Below, one piece after another: positions 1 through 8,517 of a DNA stretch of 64,000 nucleotides. Within the stretch, counting starts at the first letter, position 1. Each line of letters begins with the position of its first letter. Made by a program: the position numbers and the translations under genes. Location of the stretch: NCBI GenBank assembly GCA_031400455.1, contig JANNPX010000033.1, forward strand, positions 1-64,000, given 5' to 3'. Source of the DNA: JANXYW01 sp031400455. GTDB lineage: Bacteria; Chloroflexota; Dehalococcoidia; DSTF01; JACRBR01. Below the pieces are notes generated by a model. The model was not told where the DNA came from and did no database searches. It was given only the letters and a program-made list of their open reading frames with translations.

Positions 1-587
1 CCAAGGCGCGGCGAGATATCATCGCGTCCGAGCAGGCAGCGGCCGGGTTCGGTGAGATAGCTCTTCGATTGCTTCTGCCACTTCGCGATCCATCGCGGGT
101 TCTCGGCCGGGTCGTTGATGATGATATTGGCGATAGCTCCGGCGAGTTCGTCGACGGGACCGGCGGCGGCCCACATATCGAGCATGCCCTGGTTGCCGGC
201 GAGCGTTTCCGGTGAGTCGACGTCCGCGGCGGTGTCGAGCAGCACGAGCGCGCGCACTCGCTCGGGCGCGGTGAGCGCGGCGCGAAGCGACAGGAATCCG
301 CCCTGCGACATGCCGCCGACGACCGCGCGGTCGATGCCGAGGTGATCGAGCAGCGCGAGGCAGTCGCGGGCAGAGTCCCAGTACGTGAACGGCTTGCCGT
401 CAAACTCCGTGAGGCCGAAGCCGCGCTCGTCCCACGTGATGACGCGGAATTCCGGGGTGAGCGCCGCGACCTGCGGGGCGAACATCTCGTGATCCATCAG
501 GAAGCCGTGGGCGAGAATGACGGGCGGGCCGCTACCGCCGCTGTCTTCGAAGTAGATGCGCTGGCCGTTGACGTTCGCGTAGGTCAT
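1..587 (-). CDS. alpha/beta hydrolase, 3' end cut by window edge
   Basis: This is a canonical alpha/beta-hydrolase-fold enzyme of the epoxide hydrolase/haloalkane dehalogenase-like group. It has an oxyanion HG motif (VILAHGF), a strand ending in the DERGFG turn and an intact nucleophile elbow G-M-S-Q-G. The nucleophilic serine is therefore present, unlike in the six hydrolase-like sensor proteins that follow. The start ATG is chosen at 587 because a strong Shine-Dalgarno (GAGGAGG) lies 6 nt upstream. The reading frame stays open through base 1, so the C-terminus with the catalytic His is outside the window. The substrate cannot be predicted. Family assignment is secure; role is unknown. Confidence 0.85.
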   Translation of the reverse strand, partial: MTYANVNGQRIYFEDSGGSGPPVILAHGFLMDHEMFAPQVAALTPEFRVITWDERGFGLTEFDGKPFTYWDSARDCLALLDHLGIDRAVVGGMSQGGFLSLRAALTAPERVRALVLLDTAADVDSPETLAGNQGMLDMWAAAGPVDELAGAIANIIINDPAENPRWIAKWQKQSKSYLTEPGRCLLGRDDISPRL

Positions 588-646
588 CGTGAACCTCCTC
601 GATGAGATGAAGTCTGCCACTGCCGGGACCACGGGCAATCCTGATG

Positions 647-2020
647 TTACTCGTGCCAGCGCACTTCGTACAGGCGGACGGCGTCGTCGAAGCCCTTCAT
701 GGCGTGCTCGCCGCGGTCGGTGTAGATGTAGTTCTTGCCGCTGAGCAGGTGCCGCACGGGTTCGGGGATGAGGATCTCGCCGGCGCCGGCTTTCGCGGCG
801 ATGCGGGACGCGAGGATCACCGTCGCGCCGAAGAGGTCGCCGTCTTCTTCGATCGGTTCGCCGGCGTTGAGGCCGACGCGGACGTGGAGCGGCTCCGGCA
901 TGGAAGGGGACGGACCTGAAGGTGCGTCCCTACGTTCCTCGGTACCGGCGGTGTGCTCGGCAAACGCGCGTTGCAACGCGATGGCGCAGTCGAGCGCCTG
1001 GGTGACGCTGCCGAACGACGCCATGAAGCCGTCGCCCATCGTCTTCACTTCGGCGCCGCCGTGCTGCTTGAGGAGATCACGGGTGATACGCTCGTGCTCG
1101 CGCAGGACATCGCGGCCCTTCGCATCGCCGAGGCGCTGCATCATCTCAGTGTGACCGACGATGTCGGTAAACAGGATGGTGCGTACGCCGGTCTGGACGC
1201 GGGCCTCGGTGACGCCCGCAGAGGTCGCGGGGTGGGCCGCAAGGAACTCGATGATCGCCTCGGCGGCCTCCTGAGGGCTGCGGACAAGCATTGATTGAGC
1301 GCCCGCGATGCTGGAGGCGATTGAGCGTGCGGCCCGTGGATCCGAAAGCACGGCCGACCGGTCGTGGATCGCCAGCGTCGGGACGGATATCAACGGGAGC
1401 AGCGCGCTCACATCGACCGACTCGGCAGATTCGACGCTATGCATGTAGCCCTGAGGCGTCATCCCCGCCTTGAACGCCGCCGCGAGCTTCGCCGCGAACT
1501 CCGCGTCGCGAAAGCCGCCCGCGAAGTTCGCGAGCGCCAGGGTAAAGAACTCCCAGTCGTCCTCGGCGATCCCCGCCATCACTCGTATGGCCCGTGTATA
1601 TGGCGTTGCTGTGTAGTAGTCGGAGCCACGGACATAGCCGTCAAAACACGCGAGGTGAGTAACCCTATCGTTGTGCCGTGCGGCGTAGGCGATGGCAATC
1701 GGTCCTGCGTGGATCCTTCCGATCAGCGCAAACGGCCCGTCTACCATCCGGTCAATCACGCTCTCCAGATCGGAGAGACGCGTGTCGGGCGTGCTGCGCC
1801 CGAAGTCACGATCGGACGCCCCGGTACCACGCTGGTCATAGACGATGACTCGGTGCCCTGCTTCGACCAATCGGTCTACCAATGGGAGACCAGCGTGACT
1901 AAAGAGGGTCAGATCACCGCTGTAATTTCCGGCCAGAACGATCGGAGGCCCCTGCCCGATCGCTGTGCAGGCGATGCTGGCCCCGTCTTCTGCCCGCGCG
2001 TATTCGATCCGTGGTTCCAT
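647..2020 (-). CDS. PHC1: degenerate alpha/beta-hydrolase domain fused to class III nucleotide cyclase domain
   Basis: The 457-residue protein has two parts. Residues ~5-262 are an alpha/beta-hydrolase fold and ~278-455 a class III adenylate/guanylate cyclase catalytic domain. At the nucleophile elbow (residues 101-106, G-R-I-H-A-G) the serine position is Ile103, so esterase chemistry is unlikely and the fold probably binds a ligand. The cyclase keeps metal Asp286 (LFTDIVG), Lys326 and Asp330 (KTMGDGF), Asp395 and Arg406. The usual transition-state Asn is Ile402. Residues 358-373 (AGTEERRDAPSGPSPS) are an insertion encoded by a palindromic repeat and shared only with PHC6. The start ATG overlaps the stop codon of a cyclase remnant. 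It is probably cytoplasmic, as no TM or signal is seen. Confidence 0.85.
   Translation of the reverse strand: MEPRIEYARAEDGASIACTAIGQGPPIVLAGNYSGDLTLFSHAGLPLVDRLVEAGHRVIVYDQRGTGASDRDFGRSTPDTRLSDLESVIDRMVDGPFALIGRIHAGPIAIAYAARHNDRVTHLACFDGYVRGSDYYTATPYTRAIRVMAGIAEDDWEFFTLALANFAGGFRDAEFAAKLAAAFKAGMTPQGYMHSVESAESVDVSALLPLISVPTLAIHDRSAVLSDPRAARSIASSIAGAQSMLVRSPQEAAEAIIEFLAAHPATSAGVTEARVQTGVRTILFTDIVGHTEMMQRLGDAKGRDVLREHERITRDLLKQHGGAEVKTMGDGFMASFGSVTQALDCAIALQRAFAEHTAGTEERRDAPSGPSPSMPEPLHVRVGLNAGEPIEEDGDLFGATVILASRIAAKAGAGEILIPEPVRHLLSGKNYIYTDRGEHAMKGFDDAVRLYEVRWHE
907..934. repeat. in-frame palindromic repeat inside PHC1
   Basis: Arms GGGACG and CGTCCC with inner arms ACCT/AGGT make a near-perfect 24-bp inverted repeat, followed by TACG. 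It lies within the cyclase coding region and is translated as part of a 14-residue net insertion. The same element sits at the equivalent position of PHC6 (11495-11518) and is absent from PHC2-PHC5. Confidence 0.85.
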
Positions 2021-2075
2021 CAGGGCTCCCAGTGCAGTTCGTACAGCCGGACGGCGTCGCCGTCGTCCGGGCGAT
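2020..2075 (-). pseudogene. C-terminal remnant of a seventh cyclase paralog
   Basis: Reading the minus strand just upstream of PHC1 gives ...D-A-V-R-L-Y-E-L-H-W-E-P-stop, which matches the conserved C-terminus of the PHC cyclases (D-A-V-R-L-Y-E-V-R-W). Its TGA overlaps the PHC1 ATG (TGATG). The rest of that gene is gone, replaced by the end of the neighbouring flavin oxidoreductase gene. This is what a deletion within a tandem array would leave. Too short for a database hit but the match is unambiguous by eye. Confidence 0.7.
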
Positions 2076-2081
2076 CTTACA

Positions 2082-3356
2082 TCACGAACCCTTCGCGTCC
2101 GCGTTCTCCGGGGCCTGGGACGGCTGGCCGCCGGGGCGCCACTCGCCGCCCTGCGCGCGCTGGGCCTGCTTCATCGTGACGGCCATGGCGGCGGCGGCGC
2201 GGGGGTCGGCGGCGATCTTTGCCATGACGGCAGCGCCCGCGCCGGCCATCAGCTCCTTCTTGTTGTCGTGCAGGTACTGCGCCGAGTCTTTCTGCGCGCG
2301 TGTGTAGCCGTTGATCTCTGGCGCGACGAAGCGGGCGAAGAGCTCCCACGAGCGGAGCGTGGCCGCGGGATTCGCCCAGTCGTGCGCGAAACCGAGGACG
2401 ACGCCGAAGCCGCCGGTCACGTCCTGCAGTCCGCGGATGGCGGTCACCAGCTCGTCGGGCGTGCCGACGACGGCCGTGCCGGTGCCTTCCGCCGCGCCGC
2501 CGGCGACCTGATCCATGAGCTTGTCCGCATCCTCGACGCGCGTTGCGCCCGGGCGGCCGAGCACGTCGACGTTGTACTCGTTGTGCCAGCGCTGCAATCC
2601 CATCTTTGCCTCGGCGCGGGCTTCCTTCTTTGACTCGGCGAGGTGCCACGTCATCAGCACGCGCCAGTTCTTGCGATCGACGGTCTTGCCGCTCTTGGCG
2701 GCGGCCTCTTCGGCGAACGACCACTGCGTCGGCAGCGCCATCAGTCCCTCGGACGATGTCGATGCGACCGAGAGCGCGCCGATGCCGTACTTGCCGGCGA
2801 TCTGCATGCCCGAGGGGCTGATCGACGACGCAGCGGCCATCGGCATATCCTCCTGCAGCGGCAGGATCTGGAGCTGCGCGTCGTTGAGGGTGAACCACTC
2901 GCTCTCATAGCTGAAGCGCGGTTCGCCGCGAAGCAGGCGGATGATCACGCCGAGCGCTTCGTCCTGGCGGTCGCGCTGCACCATGGGGTTGATGCCGAGC
3001 GTGCGCGCGTCGGACGGCAGCGCGCCCGGGCCGGTGCCGAACATCGCGCGGCCCTTCGTCATGTGGTCGAGCTGCACCATGCGCTGCGCGACGTTGAACG
3101 GGTGGTGGTATGGCAGCGACACGACACCCGTGCCGAGCATGATGCGCTCGGTGCGCTGCCCGGCGGCGGCAAGGAACATCTCGGGCGAGCCGATCATCTC
3201 CCAGCCGGAAGAGTGATGCTCGCCGCACCAGAACTCGTCGAATCCGAGGCGGTCCAGGTGCGCGGCGAGATCGAGATCGCGCTGGAACTGGATCATCGGG
3301 TGCTCGCCCGTGGGGTGATGTGGGGCGAGGAAGGTTCCGAACTTCGTCCTGGTCAT
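2082..3356 (-). CDS. LLM-class (luciferase-like) flavin-dependent oxidoreductase
   Basis: The 424-residue protein has the bacterial luciferase-like TIM-barrel pattern: the N-terminal strand KFGTFLAPHH, F-D-E-F-W-C-G-E-H-H after the first helix, and G-T-G-V-V-S-L-P-Y-H-H-P preceding a helix with R-M-V-Q-L-D. This is typical of FMN- or F420-dependent alkanal-type monooxygenases or reductases. A purine-rich GGAG lies ~9 nt upstream of the ATG. The C-terminal ~70 residues are Ala/Gln/Gly-rich and extend beyond the barrel. Substrate is unknown. The neighbouring FAD oxidoreductase and hydrolase suggest degradation or tailoring of a hydrophobic compound, but this is inference. Confidence 0.85.
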   Translation of the reverse strand: MTRTKFGTFLAPHHPTGEHPMIQFQRDLDLAAHLDRLGFDEFWCGEHHSSGWEMIGSPEMFLAAAGQRTERIMLGTGVVSLPYHHPFNVAQRMVQLDHMTKGRAMFGTGPGALPSDARTLGINPMVQRDRQDEALGVIIRLLRGEPRFSYESEWFTLNDAQLQILPLQEDMPMAAASSISPSGMQIAGKYGIGALSVASTSSEGLMALPTQWSFAEEAAAKSGKTVDRKNWRVLMTWHLAESKKEARAEAKMGLQRWHNEYNVDVLGRPGATRVEDADKLMDQVAGGAAEGTGTAVVGTPDELVTAIRGLQDVTGGFGVVLGFAHDWANPAATLRSWELFARFVAPEINGYTRAQKDSAQYLHDNKKELMAGAGAAVMAKIAADPRAAAAMAVTMKQAQRAQGGEWRPGGQPSQAPENADAKGS

Positions 3357-3413
3357 GTCGTGTGCTCCATTCCACTAGGGCGGTCGCGTGTCGCGGCTAC
3401 CCGATTGTACGGA

Positions 3414-4868
3414 TCAGGCAACTGCCGGAGAACCGGCCGCAGAACCGGCGGGCGAACCGGCCGCAGTAAGCGCGGCGACGAGTTCTACGCGCGTCGGCCC
3501 CAGCATCGGCTCGGGCGGACGGGTATCGCGCGCCTGCCAGTAGACGAGGGCACGGCGCATGACTTCGACATTGGTGAACAAGGCGTCCGGAGGCGAGAGC
3601 AGATTCACCATGCGAAAGAAGGCGCGGCCGACCAGCGCGTCGATCCGGCTGAGCGGAAGGAGACCTTCCGTGAGGATAGAGGCGACGCCGCTGAGGGCTT
3701 CCGCGGGATCGGCGTTGCGCGCCATCCGTGCGGCGTCATCTTGCGTGACGCTGGCGCCGTACCAGGGCACGATCTCGCGCTGTACGTCGTCGTGCATGCG
3801 GAGCGCGAGCGCTTCGAGATCGCTGCCGTGATCGCGGAGCGCGTGCGCGAGCAGGCGGGCATGCACGCTTCCGAGCGAACAGCCTCGTCCATAGAGAGGG
3901 TTCGTGCAGACGAGCGCATCGCCAATGGCGAGGTAGCCGAGCACTACCGGCCGACCATCGACCACGAGATCGCGGACGCGATTGATCGTGCCGGCCATGA
4001 CGTGCATGTCGGCGATCGGCTCGGAGACCGCGGCGTTGACCCACGGGCGGGCAGCCGGGAGCATCGCGGCGGCGACGTCGAAGCGGTCGGCGTCAATCAG
4101 TTCGCGCAACTCCGTGTCATCAGTGCCGACGGCGATCGTGACGGAGAACGTGCGATTGTCGCCGCGAAAGACACCGTAGCCCAGGTAGCCGGTCGTGCCG
4201 CCGTTGAAGGCCTGCTTGTCCGGCTCGACGACTCCGGGAAGCAGGCGATAGAAGCGCGAGAGGTACGCCATGTCGGTGTCGTGCTTCTCCTCGCGAAACG
4301 TGACGCCGATGTCGCCGAGCAGCGTGCGTATGGCGGAGTGACGGCCGCCGGCATCGACGACGAGGTCTGCCTCGATGAGGCCGGCCGACGTCTGCACGCC
4401 GGTGACGCGTGGGGCGACGGCGTGCGGCTCCGTGACGAGGCCGGTGACCTTCACGCCGTCGCGAAGTTGCACACGTTCGGTGCGGAGCGCGGCGCGGCGC
4501 AGCACCCACTCGAACGTCGTGCGGCGGCAGGCGATGAGGGCGAGGTCTTCGTCGCCGGGCTGGGGGGAGCGATCGTCGAGCGTGTCCGGCGCGAAGTCCG
4601 CCCAGCGCACCTCGTGCGCGCCGGCAGCGATGAGATCCGCGAGTACGTCGGGAAGGTCGTCGCGGAGGACGTTGCGGAGGCGGCCGAGGAATGCGTGCGG
4701 GTGGCGCACCTGCGCGGCCCCTTTGCGATCCCAGGTGAAGGCTGATTCGGCGTCCTCCGGGAGGGGGGTGGCGTCACGCTCGAGAAGCACGACATCGTGG
4801 CCGTCACGGGCGAGAAAGAGCGAGGAGATAAGCCCGGCGACCCCGGCTCCAATGATGGCGACGCGCAT
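3414..4868 (-). CDS. FAD-dependent oxidoreductase (aromatic hydroxylase/geranylgeranyl-reductase-like)
   Basis: The protein is 484 residues. The N-terminus VAIIGAGVAGLISSLFLARDGHDVVLLERD is a Rossmann dinucleotide-binding motif (GxGxxG...E). A second FAD contact is seen in V-V-D-A-G-G-R-H-S, and a G-D-A-L-V-C-T-N-P-L-Y-G-R-G block corresponds to the GD motif of group A flavoprotein monooxygenases. The start is placed at 4868, immediately before the Rossmann strand; a longer in-frame start 13 codons upstream lacks support. The C-terminus ends in a low-complexity G-S-P-A repeat. The substrate is unknown. It is transcribed in the same direction as the flavin oxidoreductase downstream, separated by ~57 bp. 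Confidence 0.85.
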   Translation of the reverse strand: MRVAIIGAGVAGLISSLFLARDGHDVVLLERDATPLPEDAESAFTWDRKGAAQVRHPHAFLGRLRNVLRDDLPDVLADLIAAGAHEVRWADFAPDTLDDRSPQPGDEDLALIACRRTTFEWVLRRAALRTERVQLRDGVKVTGLVTEPHAVAPRVTGVQTSAGLIEADLVVDAGGRHSAIRTLLGDIGVTFREEKHDTDMAYLSRFYRLLPGVVEPDKQAFNGGTTGYLGYGVFRGDNRTFSVTIAVGTDDTELRELIDADRFDVAAAMLPAARPWVNAAVSEPIADMHVMAGTINRVRDLVVDGRPVVLGYLAIGDALVCTNPLYGRGCSLGSVHARLLAHALRDHGSDLEALALRMHDDVQREIVPWYGASVTQDDAARMARNADPAEALSGVASILTEGLLPLSRIDALVGRAFFRMVNLLSPPDALFTNVEVMRRALVYWQARDTRPPEPMLGPTRVELVAALTAAGSPAGSAAGSPAVA

Positions 4869-5027
4869 CCGATACCGACCCTTCCCCGCTGGCGCGACGC
4901 CCCACATGGATCGACGCCCGATACACCGGTGTTATGGAAGTATGACTGACGCGGCGTATTGCGGATACAGGCTGCGCCGTCGCATTTGCTTGACGAAAGC
5001 GCAACCTGCGGCGACGAAGGGCGACGG

Positions 5028-5057
5028 AACCACAGATTTCACCGATTTCACAGAGGG
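5028..5057. repeat. dispersed AACCACAGATTTCAC repeat
   Basis: The non-coding stretch 4869-5121 contains AACCACAGATTTCACCGATT followed by TCACAGAGGGG, a member of a dispersed repeat also present at 20748 and 23353. Nothing else recognisable lies in this interval. Confidence 0.75.
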
Positions 5058-5121
5058 GACCATGGTCGGGAACAAGGATTGCGCGGATCTCACGGAACGG
5101 ACGGGGCCGGTCCGGACTGGC

Positions 5122-6498
5122 TTACGATTGCCACCGCACTTCGTACAGCCGGACGGCGTCGTCGAAGCCCTTCATCTCGTACTCGCCGCGATCCGAGAAC
5201 GCGAACGCTTTGCCGGAGAGGAGGTGGCGCACGGGCTCCGGAATCAAGATCTCGCCCGCGCCGGCTTTCGCGGCGATGCGCGACGCGAGGATCACCGTCG
5301 CCCCAAACAGGTCGCCATCTTCTTCGATGGGCTCGCCCGCATTCAGCCCGACTCGCACGTGCAGCGGTTCCTCCATCGATTCAGTGTGCGCCGCGAACGC
5401 GCGCTGCAAGGCGATCGCGCACTCCATCGCCGAGGTGACGCTGCCGAACGACGCCATGAAGCCGTCGCCCATCGTCTTCACCTCGGCGCCACCGTGCTGC
5501 TTGAGGAGATCGCGTGTGATGCGCTCGTGCTCGCGGAGCACGTCGCGGCCCTTCGCGTCGCCGAGGCGCTGCATCATCTCTGTGTGGCCGACGATGTCGG
5601 TGAAGAGGATGGTACGCAGGCCGCCGGGCGTGCGTATCCGGTCATCGGCTATCGGCGCTTGCTCCGCAGCGCCGCCACCCAGGAACTCGTTTACCAGCGT
5701 TACGACGGCATCTTCGTCGTCGTAGAAGTCGAAGATGCCGCCCGTCTCGGCATACACGGTTCGTAGTTCCGCGTTCGGCAGACCGGCCGCCAATCGGCGG
5801 GCTTCGTCCTTCACGTCCACCCAGGCGCCGTCAACGGCGACGACCAGCGTCGGCACGTGGATGCCCGGCAACAGCGCCGTCAGGTCGAAGCCGTACGTCG
5901 CGCCCGTCACGTTTCGTAGTGACTCCGGAGACGCCGCCGCCCGATAGAAGTCCGCGAGTTGGCTGGCGCGCTCCGGGTGCTTCCATCCCAGTATCGTCCT
6001 GATGGCAAGTTCCGTGTACTGGAACCAGTCCTCATCCCACAACGCATGCATCGACTTGATTTTTGGAGAGCTAACGAACGAAGCGCGATTGGCGTACGCG
6101 CCCCAGAGGATGAGCCGCCCGACGCGGCCCGCTGCCCGCGCGCAGAATTCGATCGCGGCGAAGCCCCCATCGCCTACCGCGATGAGATCACACTCGTCGA
6201 TAGCAAGCGCATCAAGCACGGCTTCGATGTCGTCGGCGTGCGCCGCCGTCGTCACATCCGTCGGGTGCGAATCCGACAGCCCGAACCCACGCGTGTCGTA
6301 CCGGATGAGCCGGCGCCCCGCCGCGAGCCGCTCGTAGCGCCGCCGCCATTCCGGGATCGCCCATTCGCGCTCGATGTGAGAGAACGGCATCACGGGCACG
6401 TACACCAGCGGACGCCCTTCGCCGATCGCCCAGTACGCGATGTTCGTGCCGTCGGCGCTCTTCGCGTAGCGGATCTTCGGGTCGTTCACTCTTGCCAC
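5122..6498 (-). CDS. PHC2: degenerate alpha/beta-hydrolase domain fused to class III cyclase domain
   Basis: The 458-residue protein is a paralog of PHC1. Its hydrolase-like half differs from PHC5 at only about 15 of the first 270 residues, so the two arose by recent duplication. The nucleophile elbow reads A-V-G-D-G-G-F, with Gly109 where serine is needed. The cyclase half is nearly identical to the other copies (LFTDIVG, KTMGDGF, GDLFGATVILASR). Its last 40 residues match PHC1 (LIPEPVRHLLSG...MKGFDDAVRLYEVRW) rather than PHC5, so the gene is a mosaic. No palindromic insertion is present. The start overlaps the 3' end of PHC3 by 13 bp, implying translational coupling. Confidence 0.85.
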   Translation of the reverse strand: MARVNDPKIRYAKSADGTNIAYWAIGEGRPLVYVPVMPFSHIEREWAIPEWRRRYERLAAGRRLIRYDTRGFGLSDSHPTDVTTAAHADDIEAVLDALAIDECDLIAVGDGGFAAIEFCARAAGRVGRLILWGAYANRASFVSSPKIKSMHALWDEDWFQYTELAIRTILGWKHPERASQLADFYRAAASPESLRNVTGATYGFDLTALLPGIHVPTLVVAVDGAWVDVKDEARRLAAGLPNAELRTVYAETGGIFDFYDDEDAVVTLVNEFLGGGAAEQAPIADDRIRTPGGLRTILFTDIVGHTEMMQRLGDAKGRDVLREHERITRDLLKQHGGAEVKTMGDGFMASFGSVTSAMECAIALQRAFAAHTESMEEPLHVRVGLNAGEPIEEDGDLFGATVILASRIAAKAGAGEILIPEPVRHLLSGKAFAFSDRGEYEMKGFDDAVRLYEVRWQS

Positions 6499-7850
6499 TG
6501 CACTTCGTGGAGCCGCACGGGATCCTCGAAGCCCTTGAGCGCCACCTCGCCGCGGTCCGCGAAGAGGAAGCCCTTGCCGGCGACGAGTTGCCGCACGACA
6601 TCCGACACGACGATCTCACCTCCGGCGGCCTGGCCGCAGATGCGCGACGCCGCGATGACGGATGTGCCGAACAGGTCGTCGTCTTCGATGATCGGCTCGC
6701 CCGCGTTCAGCCCGGCTCGGATCAGCAGCGGTTCCGCGCCCGAGGCGTTTCGCGCGGCGAACGCGCGCTGCAGCGCGACCGCGCAGTCGAGCGCTTTGTG
6801 CGCGGACGAGAACCAGGTCATGAAGCCGTCGCCCATCGCCTTCACTTCGGTGCCGCCGTGCGCCGCCAGCTCCTCGCGCGTGATGCGCTCGTGCTCGCGC
6901 AACAGTTCGCGGCCCTTCGCGTCTCCGTGGCGATGCATCATCGGCGTGTGATCGACGATGTCGGTCCAGAGGATCGCCCGCATCGCGCCGAGCTGGAGTT
7001 CGGGCGCGCGCACCGGCGCCCCGGGATCGCGCGCGGTCGCCTCGACGAAGTCAGCGATGGCGGCGATCAGCACCTCGTTGTCCTCGACGAATGTCGATAA
7101 CCCCGTGACATCGCCGGGGATTGCGATGACATGCGCCGTCGGGATCGCCGAGGCGATCGTCCGGGCCGTGGTCGCGGAAACCTGTGAGGCGCCGAGGTGC
7201 GCGACGAGCGTCGGTACGCGTATTTCTTCGGGTGACGCGAACCCGGCTGCCCGCGCTCGCCTGAATGCTTCGCTCCCCGCGCTTCGCACCGCCGGGGTGG
7301 TTCCTGCGCGTGCCATCTCCCCGTACTGGGCCGCTTCCGGCGCGTTCCAGCCGTTCAGCAGCCGCCCGACCACGTTGGTGTAGAGCTCCCACTCGGACTC
7401 CATGACAGGCCTCATCGCGTCGAGTTGCCGCTGGATGTCCGACGTGAGGACGGTGCTCAAGCCGACCCACCAGACGAGGCTCGTGACGCGATCGGGGTGG
7501 CGCGCCGCGAACGCCAGCGGCGCGTCGCCGGCCACGGCGTGCGTGTACAGCGCGAACCGCTCGAGTTCGAGACGACCGACAACCGCGAGCAGATCTCGCT
7601 CGCCCGCCTCGGCCGAGAAGTCGACAACATCCCGCTGCGACATGCCGGTGCCCCGGCGGTCGTAGCGGACCACCTGCACGCGCCGGGACAGCCGCTCGTA
7701 GAACGTGCGGTTGCGCGGGTAGTCGAGCTCCATCTGCAAGTGCGGAACGAGGATGCTCGGCGAAATCACGAGCGGCGGCCCTTCGCCATGCGTCGTGTAG
7801 GCGATATCCACGCCGTCGCTCGTCTTGCAGTACCGGATCTGCTGTTCCAT
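6486..7850 (-). CDS. PHC3: degenerate alpha/beta-hydrolase domain fused to class III cyclase domain (most divergent)
   Basis: At 454 residues this is the most divergent copy. The hydrolase-like half contains V-R-Y-D-R-R-G-T-G and the elbow T-H-A-V-A-G, with Ala105 at the nucleophile position. The cyclase half has LWTDIVDHTPMM, EVKAMGDGFMTWF and DLFGTSVIAASR. Metal Asp residues and Lys are kept, while Ile again replaces the transition-state Asn. Its cyclase is clearly less similar to the other five, so it has escaped the homogenisation seen among them. A -10-like CATACT ends 6 nt before the ATG, suggesting a leaderless transcript that continues into PHC2. Confidence 0.85.
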   Translation of the reverse strand: MEQQIRYCKTSDGVDIAYTTHGEGPPLVISPSILVPHLQMELDYPRNRTFYERLSRRVQVVRYDRRGTGMSQRDVVDFSAEAGERDLLAVVGRLELERFALYTHAVAGDAPLAFAARHPDRVTSLVWWVGLSTVLTSDIQRQLDAMRPVMESEWELYTNVVGRLLNGWNAPEAAQYGEMARAGTTPAVRSAGSEAFRRARAAGFASPEEIRVPTLVAHLGASQVSATTARTIASAIPTAHVIAIPGDVTGLSTFVEDNEVLIAAIADFVEATARDPGAPVRAPELQLGAMRAILWTDIVDHTPMMHRHGDAKGRELLREHERITREELAAHGGTEVKAMGDGFMTWFSSAHKALDCAVALQRAFAARNASGAEPLLIRAGLNAGEPIIEDDDLFGTSVIAASRICGQAAGGEIVVSDVVRQLVAGKGFLFADRGEVALKGFEDPVRLHEVQWQE

Positions 7851-7856
7851 GCGGGG

Positions 7857-7862
7857 AGTATG
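7857..7862 (-). promoter_or_regulatory. putative -10 element for PHC3-PHC2 (leaderless)
   Basis: On the minus strand CATACT is followed by exactly 6 nt and then the PHC3 ATG. No Shine-Dalgarno is present. The spacing would place the transcription start on the start codon. No convincing -35 was found. Confidence 0.45.
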
Positions 7863-7931
7863 CGGGATCGCCCTTCGGATGAGCTAGCAGTGCCACCCGC
7901 GGCGCGGCAAGCCCTCGCAGGGACGATGCAT

Positions 7932-7967
7932 ACAAGAAGGGTGGCCGCGTTGGCCACCCCTTCTTGT
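7932..7967. terminator. strong hairpin, probable terminator of the 8014-8364 gene
   Basis: ACAAGAAGGGTGGCC and GGCCACCCCTTCTTGT form a ~15-bp stem with one bulge and a 5-nt loop. It lies 47 bp past the stop of the minus-strand gene at 8014. There is no clear U-tract on either strand, so it may act as a bidirectional or processing hairpin. Confidence 0.6.
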
Positions 7968-8013
7968 AGGTTTCGCGTAATGCGCGCTAGCTGGGCCTGA
8001 CGCTCGGCGTGCG

Positions 8014-8364
8014 CTACTTCTTGCGGGCTCGCGCAGGCTTGGAGGCGGGTTCCGTACCGGGCATCGCCACGAGCACCTCGAACAGCTCCGTAAGGACGGG
8101 CTCGCGCAGCGTGGCCGCAAGCTTGGTGGCAAATGCCTGGAAGCTTTTGTCAGCCTGGTTGCGCTTTCGCTGGGCCTCGAACGCCGCCAGGTCGTCGAAC
8201 AGGATGGTGATCTGGAACTCGGGGGCGTGCCTGCCGGCGACGAGTTCGCCGAACGCGATCCGCTGACCGGCGGCCCGGTTGGCCTTCACGCGCGCCAGCA
8301 GCAGCGTGCGAACGGCGGCGATCTTTTCGGAACTCGGATGAATGGTGACGCGCTGCGTGTACAT
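8014..8364 (-). CDS. small protein, possible dimeric alpha-beta barrel (ABM/NIPSNAP-like)
   Basis: The 116-residue protein begins V-T-I-H-P-S-S-E-K-I-A-A-V-R-T-L-L and continues with F-Q-I-T-I-L-F-D-D-L-A-A-F-E-A. This strand-helix-strand arrangement, with a D/E-hydrophobic pair before a helix, resembles ferredoxin-like dimeric alpha-beta barrel proteins such as antibiotic biosynthesis monooxygenase or NIPSNAP families. The C-terminus is a basic tail (ARARKK). A GAGGAG Shine-Dalgarno lies 10 nt before the ATG. It sits between PHC3 and PHC4 and is oriented like them. A gene is likely; the fold is a tentative judgement by eye and function is unknown. Confidence 0.65.
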   Translation of the reverse strand: MYTQRVTIHPSSEKIAAVRTLLLARVKANRAAGQRIAFGELVAGRHAPEFQITILFDDLAAFEAQRKRNQADKSFQAFATKLAATLREPVLTELFEVLVAMPGTEPASKPARARKK

Positions 8365-8517
8365 GGTGGGGATTCTCCTCTAAGCGAATGGACTCCGGCG
8401 TTGAGCCGCGTGGATTGCCATCTTCCCATCGCTGTGAAGCGCGGTCAAGCTACTCGCGGGGATGGTGGTGCAGCACGGCGCGTAGAGGGAAATGCGAACC
8501 GCATTTGCGTGCGTTGC

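Noticed and set aside
2643..4745. Long plus-strand frame (~700 codons) opposite the flavin and FAD oxidoreductase genes
   Set aside because: It is the antisense shadow of two clearly conserved minus-strand proteins; its translation is Arg/Ala/Val-rich without motifs.
7932..7967. Long hairpin as a transposon end or attenuator
   Set aside because: No transposase or direct repeats nearby; position after a stop codon fits a terminator-like role.
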